In this document: positions 42,794 to 51,040 of the stretch, piece by piece
Layout of the letters: every line of letters starts with the position of its first letter
Position numbering within the stretch: position 1 is the stretch's first letter
DNA from: Bacteroidota bacterium
GTDB lineage: Bacteria > Bacteroidota > Bacteroidia > Chitinophagales > Saprospiraceae
DNA length: 64,000 nt
Assembly (NCBI GenBank): GCA_029561355.1
Contig: JAKQJD010000337.1
Coordinates: 1 to 64,000 of the forward strand
Direction of reading: 5' to 3'
The notes under the pieces: generated by a model
What the model saw: the letters and a program-made list of their open reading frames with translations, nothing else
The model's database searches: none
What the model was told of the DNA's origin: nothing
Made by a program: the position numbers and the translations under genes

Positions 42794-43216
42794 ATGAAAA
42801 AACTACTGCTGTTGTTTTTATTCGCCGCTGCTGCCCTGCAAATGCAGGCGCAATCCTATTTGGGCTCCTGGAAAACGAAAGACGACGAAACCGGCGAAGT
42901 AAAAAGCCACATCCTGATTTATGAAGGCGGTGGCAAGGTGTACGGCAAAATTGAAAAACTGCTGCGCGCCAACGCCCCCACCCATTGCGACAAATGTCCC
43001 GGCGAACGCAAAGACCAGCCGCTGATGGGTATGATCCTGCTCGTCAATATGGTACAAAAAGACGGCATGCTGCAATCGGGCGATATCCTCGACCCCGAAA
43101 AAGGCAAATGGTACAGCTGCAAAATGTGGCTGAAAGAAGGCGACCCGAATACGCTTGTGGTGCGCGGGTACCTGGGGCCATTTTACCGGACGCAGTACTG
43201 GACGCGGGTGCAGTAG
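42794..43216 (+). CDS. DUF2147 secreted protein
   Basis: 140 residues with a signal peptide ending ALQMQAQ. The DUF2147 signature is clear: LGSWKTKDDETGEVKSHILIYE, KVYGKIEKLLR, CDKCPGERKDQPLMGMILLVNM, DILDPEKGKWYSCKMWLKEGDPNTLVVRGYLGPFYRTQYW. The family is a lipocalin-like periplasmic domain of unknown ligand. Upstream is the perfect palindrome, downstream a single AGTGCGAAGT repeat arm. Confidence 0.9.
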   Translation: MKKLLLLFLFAAAALQMQAQSYLGSWKTKDDETGEVKSHILIYEGGGKVYGKIEKLLRANAPTHCDKCPGERKDQPLMGMILLVNMVQKDGMLQSGDILDPEKGKWYSCKMWLKEGDPNTLVVRGYLGPFYRTQYWTRVQ

Positions 43217-43219
43217 GAA

Positions 43220-43252
43220 AGTGCAAAGCCTGTAGTGCGAAGTGCGAAGTCG
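43220..43252. repeat. Single AGTGCGAAGTC-class arm after DUF2147
   Basis: AGTGCAAAGCC then AGTGCGAAGTGCGAAGTC, three bases after the TAG stop and between convergent genes. Same words as 33251-33422 and 49975-50008; no complementary arm here. Confidence 0.65.
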
Positions 43253-43289
43253 GTAGTGCCCCAGCATGGCAGGAATTAAGATGCATACC

Positions 43290-44417
43290 TTACTCCCCTG
43301 TCAGCCACTCGTAATAATTGTCGCGGTGGAGGAACTGTAATTCATGATCCGGATAAGCCTGGGTAAATGTCTTGGAAAAACTTGGTTTCGATTTCGGCGA
43401 CCATTTCATTTCGTAAGCCCACATTTTGCCATCGCGTTCTTCTATATAGTCGATTTCCTGCTGATCCTGGGTGCGCCAGAAGAACGTATTGGCATGCAAA
43501 CCCTGGTAGTGCAATGCTTTTTTGCGCTCGCTGATAAGCCAGTTCTCCCACAAGGCACCCACATCCTGCCGCAACTCCAACGGCTGGAATTGCGCGATGA
43601 TGGCATTCCGCATACCATTGTCGTAAAAATAAATCTTTCGTTTTCGCTTCAGTTCCTTGCGCAGATTGCGGCTCAGCGGCGGCAACCTGAAGATGACAAA
43701 GGTCTGTTCCAGCAAATTGATGTAGTTCTCTACAGTTTGGTTATCCAGATCGACGATTTGTCCCAATTCATGATACGACACCTCGCTTCCCATCTGAAAA
43801 GCCAATGCCTGCAACAATCGGGTTAGTTTTTCGGGTTTCTGGATGCGTTCCCACATTAAAATATCCTTGTAAAGAAAACTGTCCATCAGTTGGCTCAATA
43901 TCTCCTGTTCCTGTCCCGGATGGTCTACTACTTCCGGATAGTATCCGTACACCAACCGCTCGGGAATGCGCTTGTGTTCCTCGACAAAACCGTGATGGGC
44001 TTCCATTTCGGCATACGACAAGGGAAACAAATGGTAGGCCCATTTGCGCCCAGTGAGCGGCTCATTGATACGATTGGCCAGTTCGAAAGCAGACGACCCC
44101 GACGCTACCACCTGAACTTCGGGAATTTGGTCGGTGACGAGTTTTAGTTTTAACCCGATATCGGCGATGCGCTGCGCCTCGTCGAGCACCATCACTTTAC
44201 TATTGCCCAGAATACGTTTCCATTTGAGCGTCGTAACGTCTTCCAGCAAGATACGAGTCTCCGGGTCGTCTCCATTGAGCCACATTACGCCGGGATCATT
44301 TCCAAAAATAGTGTTGAGCAATGTGGTTTTGCCCGTTTGACGAGGCCCCATCAGTATAATGGCCTTGCCACTGTTGATCTTGCTGCGAATTCGTTGTTCG
44401 AGAATACGTTTTATCAT
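43290..44417 (-). CDS. AAA-type ATPase with DUF4143 domain
   Basis: 375 residues. Walker A is MGPRQTGKTTLLN at about 23-35, Walker B is KVMVLDEAQRI at about 75-85, and GSSAFELANRINEPLTGRKW is the sensor region. The DUF4143 C-terminal part follows, with LENYINLLEQTFVIFRLPPLSRNL, KIYFYDNGMRNAII and the nuclease-like D-QQEIDYIEERDGK stretch. Such proteins are common, often horizontally moved, and their physiological role is unknown. The gene is single, preceded by a perfect 54-bp palindrome that contains its promoter, which suggests tight, perhaps self-made, regulation. Confidence 0.88.
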   Translation of the reverse strand: MIKRILEQRIRSKINSGKAIILMGPRQTGKTTLLNTIFGNDPGVMWLNGDDPETRILLEDVTTLKWKRILGNSKVMVLDEAQRIADIGLKLKLVTDQIPEVQVVASGSSAFELANRINEPLTGRKWAYHLFPLSYAEMEAHHGFVEEHKRIPERLVYGYYPEVVDHPGQEQEILSQLMDSFLYKDILMWERIQKPEKLTRLLQALAFQMGSEVSYHELGQIVDLDNQTVENYINLLEQTFVIFRLPPLSRNLRKELKRKRKIYFYDNGMRNAIIAQFQPLELRQDVGALWENWLISERKKALHYQGLHANTFFWRTQDQQEIDYIEERDGKMWAYEMKWSPKSKPSFSKTFTQAYPDHELQFLHRDNYYEWLTGE

Positions 44418-44419
44418 GA

Positions 44420-44473
44420 TTTTGCGATTACATTCGCAAAAATAACGTTATTTTTGCGAATGTAATCGCAAAA
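44420..44473. promoter_or_regulatory. 54-bp perfect palindrome with two facing-out -7 boxes (operator/promoter)
   Basis: Arms 44420-44446 and 44447-44473 are perfectly complementary without a loop. Each arm contains TTTGCGA-N6-TCGCAAA, so there are two 20-bp operator-like sites. The centre reads AATAACGTTATT and gives a TATTTTTG box on each strand (44449-44456 plus, 44437-44444 minus). The minus box would start the ATPase message about 13 bases before its ATG. Confidence 0.75.
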
Positions 44474-44670
44474 GTGATTTACACGTTTCGTAAATATGCC
44501 GAACTGATGCCAAATTCTTTCTTTAAATTAGAAAAAACTCCGGAGCGGGAATGAATGCTGTTCAAAAAAGGAAGATACCCAATGTATGGTAAAAAATGTG
44601 AAGCCTGTGTGCGAAATCAACAGTGTCCAAAGCCTGGAAACAGTTAAATAAAAAAAATTTCCAGTCCTCT
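44474..44670. other. Gap between the palindrome and the tRNA promoter
   Basis: About 200 A+T-rich bases. I see no gene, repeat or hairpin that can be supported here; a short minus-strand frame (44528-44728) lacks codon character and runs into the tRNA. Confidence 0.5.
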
Positions 44671-44702
44671 CTTGCACAAGTCTGTCAATAGGCCTATTTT
44701 TG
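44671..44702 (+). promoter_or_regulatory. tRNA-Gln promoter
   Basis: CTTG (44671-44674), 20-bp spacer, TATTTTTG (44695-44702): close to TTTG-N19/20-TAnnTTTG. Start would be near 44709, 12 bases before the tRNA. Confidence 0.7.
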
Positions 44703-44720
44703 CATCGCTTTTTAAAGCAC

Positions 44721-44791
44721 TGGGTCATGGTGTAATGGTAACACAGAAGTTTTTGGTACTTTTATTCAGGGTTCGAGTCCTTGTGACCCAA
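44721..44791 (+). tRNA. tRNA-Gln (anticodon UUG)
   Basis: Cloverleaf by eye: acceptor TGGGTCA/TGACCCA (44721-44727 with 44784-44790), D stem GTGT/ACAC, anticodon stem 44746-44750 with 44758-44762, loop TTTTGGT giving anticodon TTG, T stem CAGGG/CCTTG with loop TTCGAGT, discriminator A at 44791. CCA is not encoded. Confidence 0.95.
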
Positions 44792-44793
44792 CG

Positions 44794-44822
44794 AAAGGCC
44801 TCCCTCCGGGAGGCCTTTTCTG
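44794..44822 (+). terminator. tRNA terminator
   Basis: Stem AAAGGCCTCCC (44794-44804) with GGGAGGCCTTT (44808-44818), 3-nt loop, then TC and a T-run. Confidence 0.9.
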
Positions 44823-44847
44823 TTTTTGTTAAACACGTATAGACTTT

Positions 44848-44920
44848 ATAAACCACAAAGGCACGAAGGCACAAAGTTTTGATATTCAAAACTTTGTGCC
44901 TTCGTGCCTTTGTGGTTTAT
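44848..44920. repeat. Long inverted repeat, ACCACAAAGGCAC class
   Basis: Arms 44848-44880 and 44888-44920 are a perfect 33-bp inverted repeat with a 7-nt loop. Words AACCACAAAGG and CACGAAGGCACAAAG. It ends 20 bases before the stop of the convergent peroxiredoxin-like gene. The outer words resemble those at 52890-52930. Confidence 0.9.
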
Positions 44921-44940
44921 GTAAATCCTCGTTGTAAAAA

Positions 44941-45561
44941 TCAGTTCGGACAAATCTTTTTGGTCGGGAAATGCGCCGCCTTGGGCTTGTACGTCAAATC
45001 CACCGCATCCGATTGCTCGACAATTTCGATGGAACGCAGCGCCGAGTCGGCTACCTCCTGTTCCTTTCCCTGCAAACGATCCAGTTCGCGTTCGATATCC
45101 GCCAGGGCGCTTTCGATATTCGGCAGCGGCCGGTGAATGATGTACCGGATAATTCCCTGCGGATCGATAATCACCGCCAGCCGGTCGCAGCCGGGCTGAG
45201 GCCGGCGGCCGGAAGCCAGGCCGTACATGCGGGCGATACGAAAATCCAGATCTTCCAGCACAGGTGCCTTCAGGTAGATGCCGATAAAGCGCCGGGCCTT
45301 GTTCGACCAGTCGTTCTGCAGGATGGGTTCGTTCGAAAGTCCCAGCACTTTGGTGTTGCGCTCGTGCAGCCAGCGTTCTTTCATGGCCAGAAAAGCGGAA
45401 AACATGGTCCAGGTGGACGTAAAGTTTGCCGGGTGAGCAAAAAATATACACCAACAGCCGGTGCTGTACGCCGGGAACTGCAACACGCCTTTTTCCGTCG
45501 GAAACTCGAATGCCGGAGCCGGGTCACCTACTTGCGGAAGATTTTGATGGGTATCGGACAT
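44941..45561 (-). CDS. Peroxiredoxin-6-like protein lacking the peroxidatic cysteine
   Basis: 206 residues from the ATG at 45561. The start is fixed by a TACTTTTG box at 45585-45592 and by QNLPQVGDPAPAFEF, the normal Prx N-terminus. The peroxidatic motif, usually HPADFTPVCT, reads AHPANFTSTWT, with Trp51 (codon TGG, 45409-45411) where the Cys should be. Other Prx features persist: KVLGLSNEPILQNDWSNKARR, the Arg-containing CDRLAVIIDPQG and NIESALADIERELDRLQ. Two Cys at 36 and 38 lie one strand earlier and another is near the C-terminus (KKICPN). Either the protein is a non-peroxidase, a nearby Cys took over, or the base call is wrong. Confidence 0.85.
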   Translation of the reverse strand: MSDTHQNLPQVGDPAPAFEFPTEKGVLQFPAYSTGCWCIFFAHPANFTSTWTMFSAFLAMKERWLHERNTKVLGLSNEPILQNDWSNKARRFIGIYLKAPVLEDLDFRIARMYGLASGRRPQPGCDRLAVIIDPQGIIRYIIHRPLPNIESALADIERELDRLQGKEQEVADSALRSIEIVEQSDAVDLTYKPKAAHFPTKKICPN

Positions 45562-45584
45562 CATGTCGGTGAATATTTGGTTGT

Positions 45585-45592
45585 CAAAAGTA
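45585..45592 (-). promoter_or_regulatory. -7 promoter box of the peroxiredoxin-like gene
   Basis: Minus-strand TACTTTTG (TAnnTTTG). Transcription near 45578 leaves a 17-nt leader before the ATG at 45561 and excludes the longer frame. Confidence 0.65.
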
Positions 45593-45699
45593 AGGGCTTT
45601 GTGCAAGAGTTGCGCCAATAATTAAAGGCATGTCCATTTTTAACACGAAATGGCAGGGTTCGTGCAAGGTACCACCTGCAATGCTCCATGAAAATGGAC

Positions 45700-45707
45700 T
45701 ACTTTTG
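45700..45707 (+). promoter_or_regulatory. -7 promoter box deciding the beta-mannosidase start
   Basis: TACTTTTG inside a longer open frame. Start near 45714 and 22 leader bases to the ATG at 45736 make the upstream ATG at 45688 untranscribed. No TTTG -33 box seen. Confidence 0.55.
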
Positions 45708-45735
45708 CGGCTTTTCAATCCGATATTTGCCATTC

Positions 45736-48255
45736 ATGTTCAGAAATATTCTGGTTTTCGCCACTTTATTGCCCATGCTCCTGCAAGCCCAGCCGGCAAC
45801 CTATACGCCGATTCACCAAGCCCTCCCCGTTGCCAACTGGACTTTCCGACAGGCACATACCGCCGACTGGAAACCGACCACTATTCCGGCAAGTGTGCAT
45901 ACCGCGCTGTTGAAAAACGGTATGATCGACGACCCTTTTTACCGTGACAACGAGGAAAAGCAGCAGTGGATCGAAAAGGAAGACTGGGAATTCCAGACCA
46001 CTTTCGATGTGGAACCCGCCGTTTTTCAAAAAAGGCATATCGAACTGGTGCTGAAAGGCATAGATACTTACGCGCATATTTACCTGAATGACAGCCTGTT
46101 GCTGGAAACAGACAACATGTTTCGTACCTGGGAGGTGGACATAAAAAAATGGCTGAAACCTACCGGCAACGTGCTGCACATCTATTTCGAAAGTCCGCTG
46201 AAAAAAGTGGAGGAAGACTGGAAAAACCTGGGCTACGAACTGCCGGGCGGCATCCGCACCGTTTCCCGTAAGGCGCAGTTTCACTACGGCTGGGACTGGG
46301 GGCCGCGTTTCGTGGGTTCCGGCATTTTGCAGGTGCCTGAAATTCGTGCCTGGAACGACCTGCTGATCGAGAATATTTTTATTACCGCGCAAAGTATTAC
46401 CCCCGAAGTGGCCAAAATGGTGGCGCGTTTCCGTTACCGCGCCGACACAACACTGCCGGTGCTCATTTCTACCCGCGATGGCCGGGGCGTTTCTCTGGAA
46501 GACCGCAAATTTTACCCCGGCGTGCACGAAGATTCGGTGACCTGGGATGTAGAAAACCCGCAATTGTGGTGGTGCCAGGGCATGGGTGAGCCGCATTTGT
46601 ACGATTTTTCGCTGGAATTCAAGAAAAACGGGCGGGTACTGGAAAAATCCTTCGTGCGTACCGGCATTCGCACCATCGAACTGGTGAATGAAAAAGACGC
46701 CAAAGGCGAATCCTTTTATTTCAAACTGAACGGCGTTCCCGTTTTTGCCAAAGGCGCCAATTACATTCCGCAGGATATCTTTCAGGATCGCGTGAGCCCG
46801 AATCAATACAAACGCCTGATCGATGACGCCGTAGCCGGCGGCATGAATATGCTCCGCGTGTGGGGCGGCGGCATTTACGAGGAAGACGTTTTTTACGATC
46901 TCTGCGACGCGAAGGGCATTCTCGTGTGGCAGGATTTTATGTATGCCTGCGCCATGTATCCCGGAAACGGCTCTTTTTTGAAATCGGCTGCCAAAGAAGC
47001 CCTGCAACAGATAGAGCGCCTGCGCCAGCACCCCTGCATCGCGCTGTGGTGCGGCAACAACGAAAACAACGAAGCATGGAACAACTGGGGCTGGCAAATG
47101 CAGTTCAACGAAACACAACGTGCCCACCTGTGGCGAGAATACCAGATCCTTTTTGAAGACCTCCTCCCAACTTATGTAGCCAATGATGGCGGAAAGGTTC
47201 CTTACTGGGAGAGTTCGCCCAAATTCGGGCGTTCTAACCCAAAATCCTGTACGGAAGGTGACTCCCACTATTGGGGTATCTGGCACGACGAAGAGCCTTT
47301 CGAAATGTTCAACAAAAAAGTGCCGCGTTTTATGAGCGAATACGGCTTCCAGAGTTTCCCGGAATGGCGCACGATCCAGTCATTTACCACGCCCGATGAC
47401 CGCGAACTGGAAAGCAAAGTCATGCTCCTGCACCAGAAACACCCGCGTGGCAATGCCCTGATCGCCGAATACATGAAACGCGATTACAAAGTGCCCGACG
47501 GTTTTGAAGATTTCGTGTACGTCAGTCAACTGTTGCAGGCCGAAGGTATGCGCACCGGCATCGAGGCGCACCGGCGCAACAAACCCTACTGCATGGGCAC
47601 CCTGTACTGGCAACTCAACGACGTGTGGCCGGTGGCTTCCTGGTCGAGTATCGACTACTACGGCCGCTGGAAAGCCATGCATTACTACGTACGTGAAGCG
47701 TACAGCACCCTGGCAGCCCTGCCGATAGTGGAAAACGATACTTTGAGCATTTATGGCGTGAACGACCAGATAAAAACCGATACGGTGGACCTCCATGTTC
47801 GGGCCCTGTCATTTGAAGGAAAGGTTTTGAGCGAAACAAACCTCACAGGCCAGACGCTGCGCCCCGATGCAAGCGTTGTGCTGTGGAAAAATGAATTAAA
47901 AAATGTCATAGACGGACGGAAACCGGAAAATGTGGTGGTCGAAATTGTGCTGTCCAAAGCGGGAAAAACGGTGTATCGCAGGCTTTTTTACCCGGCATCG
48001 CCACGCAAACAAAAGCTGCCACGCCCTGACATTACAGTGTCCGTTAGTCGCGACGAAAAGGGCTATCTGCTTGATATTCAATCAGATAAACTGGCCCGGA
48101 ACATCCTGATCGGCACCGATGCCGACGGTTTTTTCAGCGACAATTACTTCGATCTGTTGCCGGGAGAACGCAAAACCGTTCACTTCGATTCGAAAGCGGA
48201 ACTCGACGTTAAAAAAGCGTTCCGGATAAAAAGTTTGGTGGACACGATGCATTGA
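45736..48255 (+). CDS. Beta-mannosidase, glycoside hydrolase family 2
   Basis: 839 residues from the ATG at 45736, with a signal peptide ending LLQAQ. The N-terminal sugar-binding beta-sandwich (VANWTFRQAH, IHIELVLKGIDTYAHIYLND, HYGWDWGPRFVGSG) and the TIM barrel match the beta-mannosidase branch. The acid/base is Glu443 in WCGNNENNE and the nucleophile Glu535 in MSEYGFQSFPEW. It cleaves terminal beta-mannose from oligosaccharides, probably in the periplasm. It is 18 bases upstream of a GT39-like gene, but the two need not share a pathway; no mannanase, SusCD pair or sugar transporter is in the window. Confidence 0.94.
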   Translation: MFRNILVFATLLPMLLQAQPATYTPIHQALPVANWTFRQAHTADWKPTTIPASVHTALLKNGMIDDPFYRDNEEKQQWIEKEDWEFQTTFDVEPAVFQKRHIELVLKGIDTYAHIYLNDSLLLETDNMFRTWEVDIKKWLKPTGNVLHIYFESPLKKVEEDWKNLGYELPGGIRTVSRKAQFHYGWDWGPRFVGSGILQVPEIRAWNDLLIENIFITAQSITPEVAKMVARFRYRADTTLPVLISTRDGRGVSLEDRKFYPGVHEDSVTWDVENPQLWWCQGMGEPHLYDFSLEFKKNGRVLEKSFVRTGIRTIELVNEKDAKGESFYFKLNGVPVFAKGANYIPQDIFQDRVSPNQYKRLIDDAVAGGMNMLRVWGGGIYEEDVFYDLCDAKGILVWQDFMYACAMYPGNGSFLKSAAKEALQQIERLRQHPCIALWCGNNENNEAWNNWGWQMQFNETQRAHLWREYQILFEDLLPTYVANDGGKVPYWESSPKFGRSNPKSCTEGDSHYWGIWHDEEPFEMFNKKVPRFMSEYGFQSFPEWRTIQSFTTPDDRELESKVMLLHQKHPRGNALIAEYMKRDYKVPDGFEDFVYVSQLLQAEGMRTGIEAHRRNKPYCMGTLYWQLNDVWPVASWSSIDYYGRWKAMHYYVREAYSTLAALPIVENDTLSIYGVNDQIKTDTVDLHVRALSFEGKVLSETNLTGQTLRPDASVVLWKNELKNVIDGRKPENVVVEIVLSKAGKTVYRRLFYPASPRKQKLPRPDITVSVSRDEKGYLLDIQSDKLARNILIGTDADGFFSDNYFDLLPGERKTVHFDSKAELDVKKAFRIKSLVDTMH

Positions 48256-48272
48256 TTACGATCTTCGCGGCG

Positions 48273-49994
48273 ATGAACGTGTTACGACTTTACCGGAACC
48301 CCTGGATTTGGCTGGGCGCAGCATTGCTGGCTATTCTGCTGCGTGGTTTGTTGCTCGATGTCATGGACGTGGACGCCTCTCAATACGCGTCCATTTCCAT
48401 GGAAATGATGCAAAACGGGTCGTGGCTGGAGGTCAAACACCGTTTTGGAGATTATCTTGACAAGCCGCCGCTGCTGTTCTGGTCGTCGGCAGTTTCTTTT
48501 TTGGTTTTCGGACTGAGCAGCTGGGCATACAAATTACCATCCGTTCTGGGCGCTTTGGGTGGCGTATATGCCGTTTATCGCTTTTCCAGGCTTTTTTACA
48601 GCGAACAAACCGCCCGGCATGCCGCCTTTTTGCTGGCCTCCGCTACGGGTTTCATTGTGCTTTGCAACGATGTCCGCACAGATACACTTCTGCTGGGCAC
48701 GACGGCGCTGGCCGTATGGCAACTGGCGGAATACATGCAGTTTCAACGCTGGAAAAACCTGATCGGCGCTTTTCTATGCATCGGGTTTGCCATGCTGGCC
48801 AAAGGGCCGATTGGCCTGGTAGTGCCTGCGCTGGCTGCCGGGACACATCTTTTGTTGCAGCGCGACTGGCGCAACCTGTTTCGCTGGCAATGGCCGGCCG
48901 GCCTCGTCATCACTGCGGTGGTTCTATTACCGATGTGCTGGGGTCTTTACCAGCAGTTCGATCTGCATCCGGAAAAACCGCTCAACGACCGGATCAGCAC
49001 TTCGGGGCTGTATTTTTACTTCTGGGAACAAAGTTTCGGCCGAATTACAGGTAACAACGTTTGGCGCAACAACGCCGGGCCTTTTTATTTCCTGCACGTG
49101 TACCTGTGGGCGTTTTTGCCCTGGGCGCTGCTGGTGCCCGGCGCATTATGGTTCCACTTTCGAAATGCGTGGAACAAGGCGTTTAATTTTAAAAAATATC
49201 GTTTGGCGGAGGCGTTTTCGCTGGGCGGGTTCGTGCTGACGTTTATCGCCTTGTCTTTATCAAAATACAAATTGCCCCACTACATTTTCGTAACGCTTCC
49301 CTGGGCGGCTGTGATGGTTGCATCTTGGTTGAATGCGGATAAAAAAGCGGAAGTACCGGAATTGAAGCGTACAGTGCCGTTTTTTTGGGTTTTCGTCAGT
49401 TACACCACTTTTTTACTGGCACTCACGGCCGCTTTTTTGCTGATCGGCTTCGTTTTTCCGGGAAATTACTGGGGCTGGCTGGTGTTGAGCGGTGGAACCC
49501 TTTTCCTGCTGGCTGGAATTATTAAAAATCCGGTACAAATTTCTCCCGATACGCTGGTTCAAAGAGGTGTAATCGTTGCTATTCTCGCCGGGGTTACCCT
49601 GAATTTTCACTTTTATCCGCGCTTGTTGCCGTATCAAAGTACTTCCAACATCGGGCATTTTATTCAGCAAACCGGTATTCCGAAAGAAAAAGTGGCTTTT
49701 TTCCGGCGTCATGGCCATGCACTCGATTTTTATAGCCAAACCATCACGCGCCGGATGGAGAGCGCCTGGCAAATACAGGAAACGGCCCGCCGGGAAGGCG
49801 CGATTTGGGTGTATACCAACCAAAAAGGCAAGTCGGAGCTGGATTTGATGCAAGTACCTTACGAAATGGTATATGAAATGGGGCATTTCCAGACTGCACT
49901 GCTCAAGGGCCGCTTTCTGAATCCCGTTACCCGACAGCAGAGCCTGGAACCGGTGTGGCTGTTGAAAATTTCTCCACTTCGCACTTCGAACTGA
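48273..49994 (+). CDS. ArnT/GT39-like membrane glycosyltransferase
   Basis: 573 residues from the ATG at 48273; a TTG 21 bases upstream is disregarded. About eleven hydrophobic segments. The first loop has the acidic VMDVDASQYASISMEM and LDKPPLLFW, the hallmark of polyprenyl-phosphate sugar transferases. Such enzymes attach sugars or aminoarabinose to lipid A or proteins on the periplasmic face using a polyprenyl-phosphate donor; the acceptor here is unknown. The last five residues (LRTSN) and the stop are encoded by AGTGCGAAGTC-class repeat sequence. Confidence 0.88.
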   Translation: MNVLRLYRNPWIWLGAALLAILLRGLLLDVMDVDASQYASISMEMMQNGSWLEVKHRFGDYLDKPPLLFWSSAVSFLVFGLSSWAYKLPSVLGALGGVYAVYRFSRLFYSEQTARHAAFLLASATGFIVLCNDVRTDTLLLGTTALAVWQLAEYMQFQRWKNLIGAFLCIGFAMLAKGPIGLVVPALAAGTHLLLQRDWRNLFRWQWPAGLVITAVVLLPMCWGLYQQFDLHPEKPLNDRISTSGLYFYFWEQSFGRITGNNVWRNNAGPFYFLHVYLWAFLPWALLVPGALWFHFRNAWNKAFNFKKYRLAEAFSLGGFVLTFIALSLSKYKLPHYIFVTLPWAAVMVASWLNADKKAEVPELKRTVPFFWVFVSYTTFLLALTAAFLLIGFVFPGNYWGWLVLSGGTLFLLAGIIKNPVQISPDTLVQRGVIVAILAGVTLNFHFYPRLLPYQSTSNIGHFIQQTGIPKEKVAFFRRHGHALDFYSQTITRRMESAWQIQETARREGAIWVYTNQKGKSELDLMQVPYEMVYEMGHFQTALLKGRFLNPVTRQQSLEPVWLLKISPLRTSN

Positions 49995-50008
49995 AGACTT
50001 CGCACTTA
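49975..50008. repeat. AGTGCGAAGTC-class element between convergent genes
   Basis: Plus strand CACTTCGCACTTCGAACTG then AAGACTTCGCACTTA. It contains the TGA of the glycosyltransferase and the complement of the carbonic anhydrase stop, so both stop codons are within it. Words match 33251-33422. Confidence 0.75.
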
Positions 50009-50518
50009 TTTGAACCAGCTGGAATAAAACACGTAGTTGTTCGCAATTCGCAGGACTTCTCCCTTGAATAACTCCGGTGTCATTTCCTTTACACGACGGG
50101 CAGGAACACCTGCGTACACGCCGCCGCTGTGGCAAACCGTTTTTTCAAGCACCACGGCGCCGGCGGCGATCAGACAGTTTTCTTCCACTACAGCCTCATC
50201 CATGATGATAGCGCCCATGCCGACGAGCACATTGTCGTGAATGGTGCAGCCATGTACCAGGGCGCGGTGGCCAACGCTCACGTTGTTGCCCAGTGTGGTG
50301 CCGCATTTTTGATACGTGCAATGCAAAATGGCGCCATCCTGAATGTTCACCTTGTTACCCATGCGGATAAAATTCACGTCGCCGCGCACCACCGCCTGAA
50401 ACCACACGGAACACTGGTCGCCCATGACGACATCGCCGACAATAGTGGCATTTTCGGCCAAAAAACAATCGTCGCCGAACTGGGGAATAATGCCGTGACA
50501 GGGTAAAATCAGTGCCAT
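50006..50518 (-). CDS. Gamma carbonic anhydrase-family left-handed beta-helix protein
   Basis: 170 residues of hexapeptide repeats ([LIV]-G-x-x-x-x), for example ENATIVGDVVMGDQCSVWFQAVVRGD, ILHCTYQKCGTTLGNNVSVGHRALVHGCTIHDNVLVGMGAIIMDEA. The zinc-binding His residues in ILHC, GHRALVHGC fit the gamma carbonic anhydrase/PaaY group. Enzyme activity in this group varies; some are thioesterase partners or inactive. It lies 10 bases downstream of the VanZ gene and is likely in the same message. Confidence 0.9.
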   Translation of the reverse strand: MALILPCHGIIPQFGDDCFLAENATIVGDVVMGDQCSVWFQAVVRGDVNFIRMGNKVNIQDGAILHCTYQKCGTTLGNNVSVGHRALVHGCTIHDNVLVGMGAIIMDEAVVEENCLIAAGAVVLEKTVCHSGGVYAGVPARRVKEMTPELFKGEVLRIANNYVFYSSWFK

Positions 50519-50528
50519 TTCTACTGGG

Positions 50529-50891
50529 TTATGCTTGTGATATAATGTTTGTTTTTAATGCGATTCTGAAACACAGCCACCCGATGATACATCCGAAGGC
50601 ATTGGCCAGCATATCGTCGATTTCATAAAACCGGCCGGGGATGAACGCATATTGTACGAATTCCATCAGAACGCCATAAGACGTTGATATGCAAAATATT
50701 ACCAATTCATTCCAGCGATTCGTGCGCATATTTGCCCGTAATAACAACCAGGTTAAAACGCCGTAAACGAAAGCATGTGCCAGTTTGTCCATCGCAAACA
50801 ACTGGAAAGAAGGGAGTTGAACGCCCGGCATCACCGAAAGGCCGGTAATAACGAGCAGCCACACAAATGCCGGCCAATAGGCTTTTATCAT
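50529..50891 (-). CDS. VanZ-like membrane protein
   Basis: 120 residues from the ATG at 50891; a TTG further up is disregarded. Four membrane segments. The VanZ signature is at the C-terminal end: YGVLMEFVQYAFIPGRFYEIDDMLANAFGCIIGW, with the conserved E, Q, GR and D-N-G residues, preceded by KLAHAFVYGVLTWLL. In Enterococcus VanZ gives teicoplanin resistance; the wider family is of unknown function. First gene of a two-gene unit with the carbonic anhydrase-like gene. Confidence 0.9.
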   Translation of the reverse strand: MIKAYWPAFVWLLVITGLSVMPGVQLPSFQLFAMDKLAHAFVYGVLTWLLLRANMRTNRWNELVIFCISTSYGVLMEFVQYAFIPGRFYEIDDMLANAFGCIIGWLCFRIALKTNIISQA

Positions 50892-50933
50892 ATCCTTTGA
50901 TTTCTTCAAACACCAATTGCTTTATCAGTCAAT

Positions 50934-51003
50934 TTTGAGGATATGAGTATTTGAGGATGCGAGGAGTCGAATCCCCAAATACTCGCATCCTCGAATCCTC
51001 GAA
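50934..51003. repeat. Imperfect inverted repeat, GAGGATGCGAG class
   Basis: Left words TTGAGGAT-ATGAGTAT-TTGAGGATGCGAG, right CTCGCATCCTCGAATCCTCGAA. The inner 13 bp pairs with one mismatch. It lies 38 bases after the SH3 protein stop. Confidence 0.75.
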
Positions 51004-51040
51004 ATATGCTTGACGCTATTCTAAACGGTAAAAGCGTCCT

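Noticed and set aside
45766-47286. 506-codon minus-strand frame opposite beta-mannosidase
   Set aside because: Shadow of a gene with both catalytic Glu residues.
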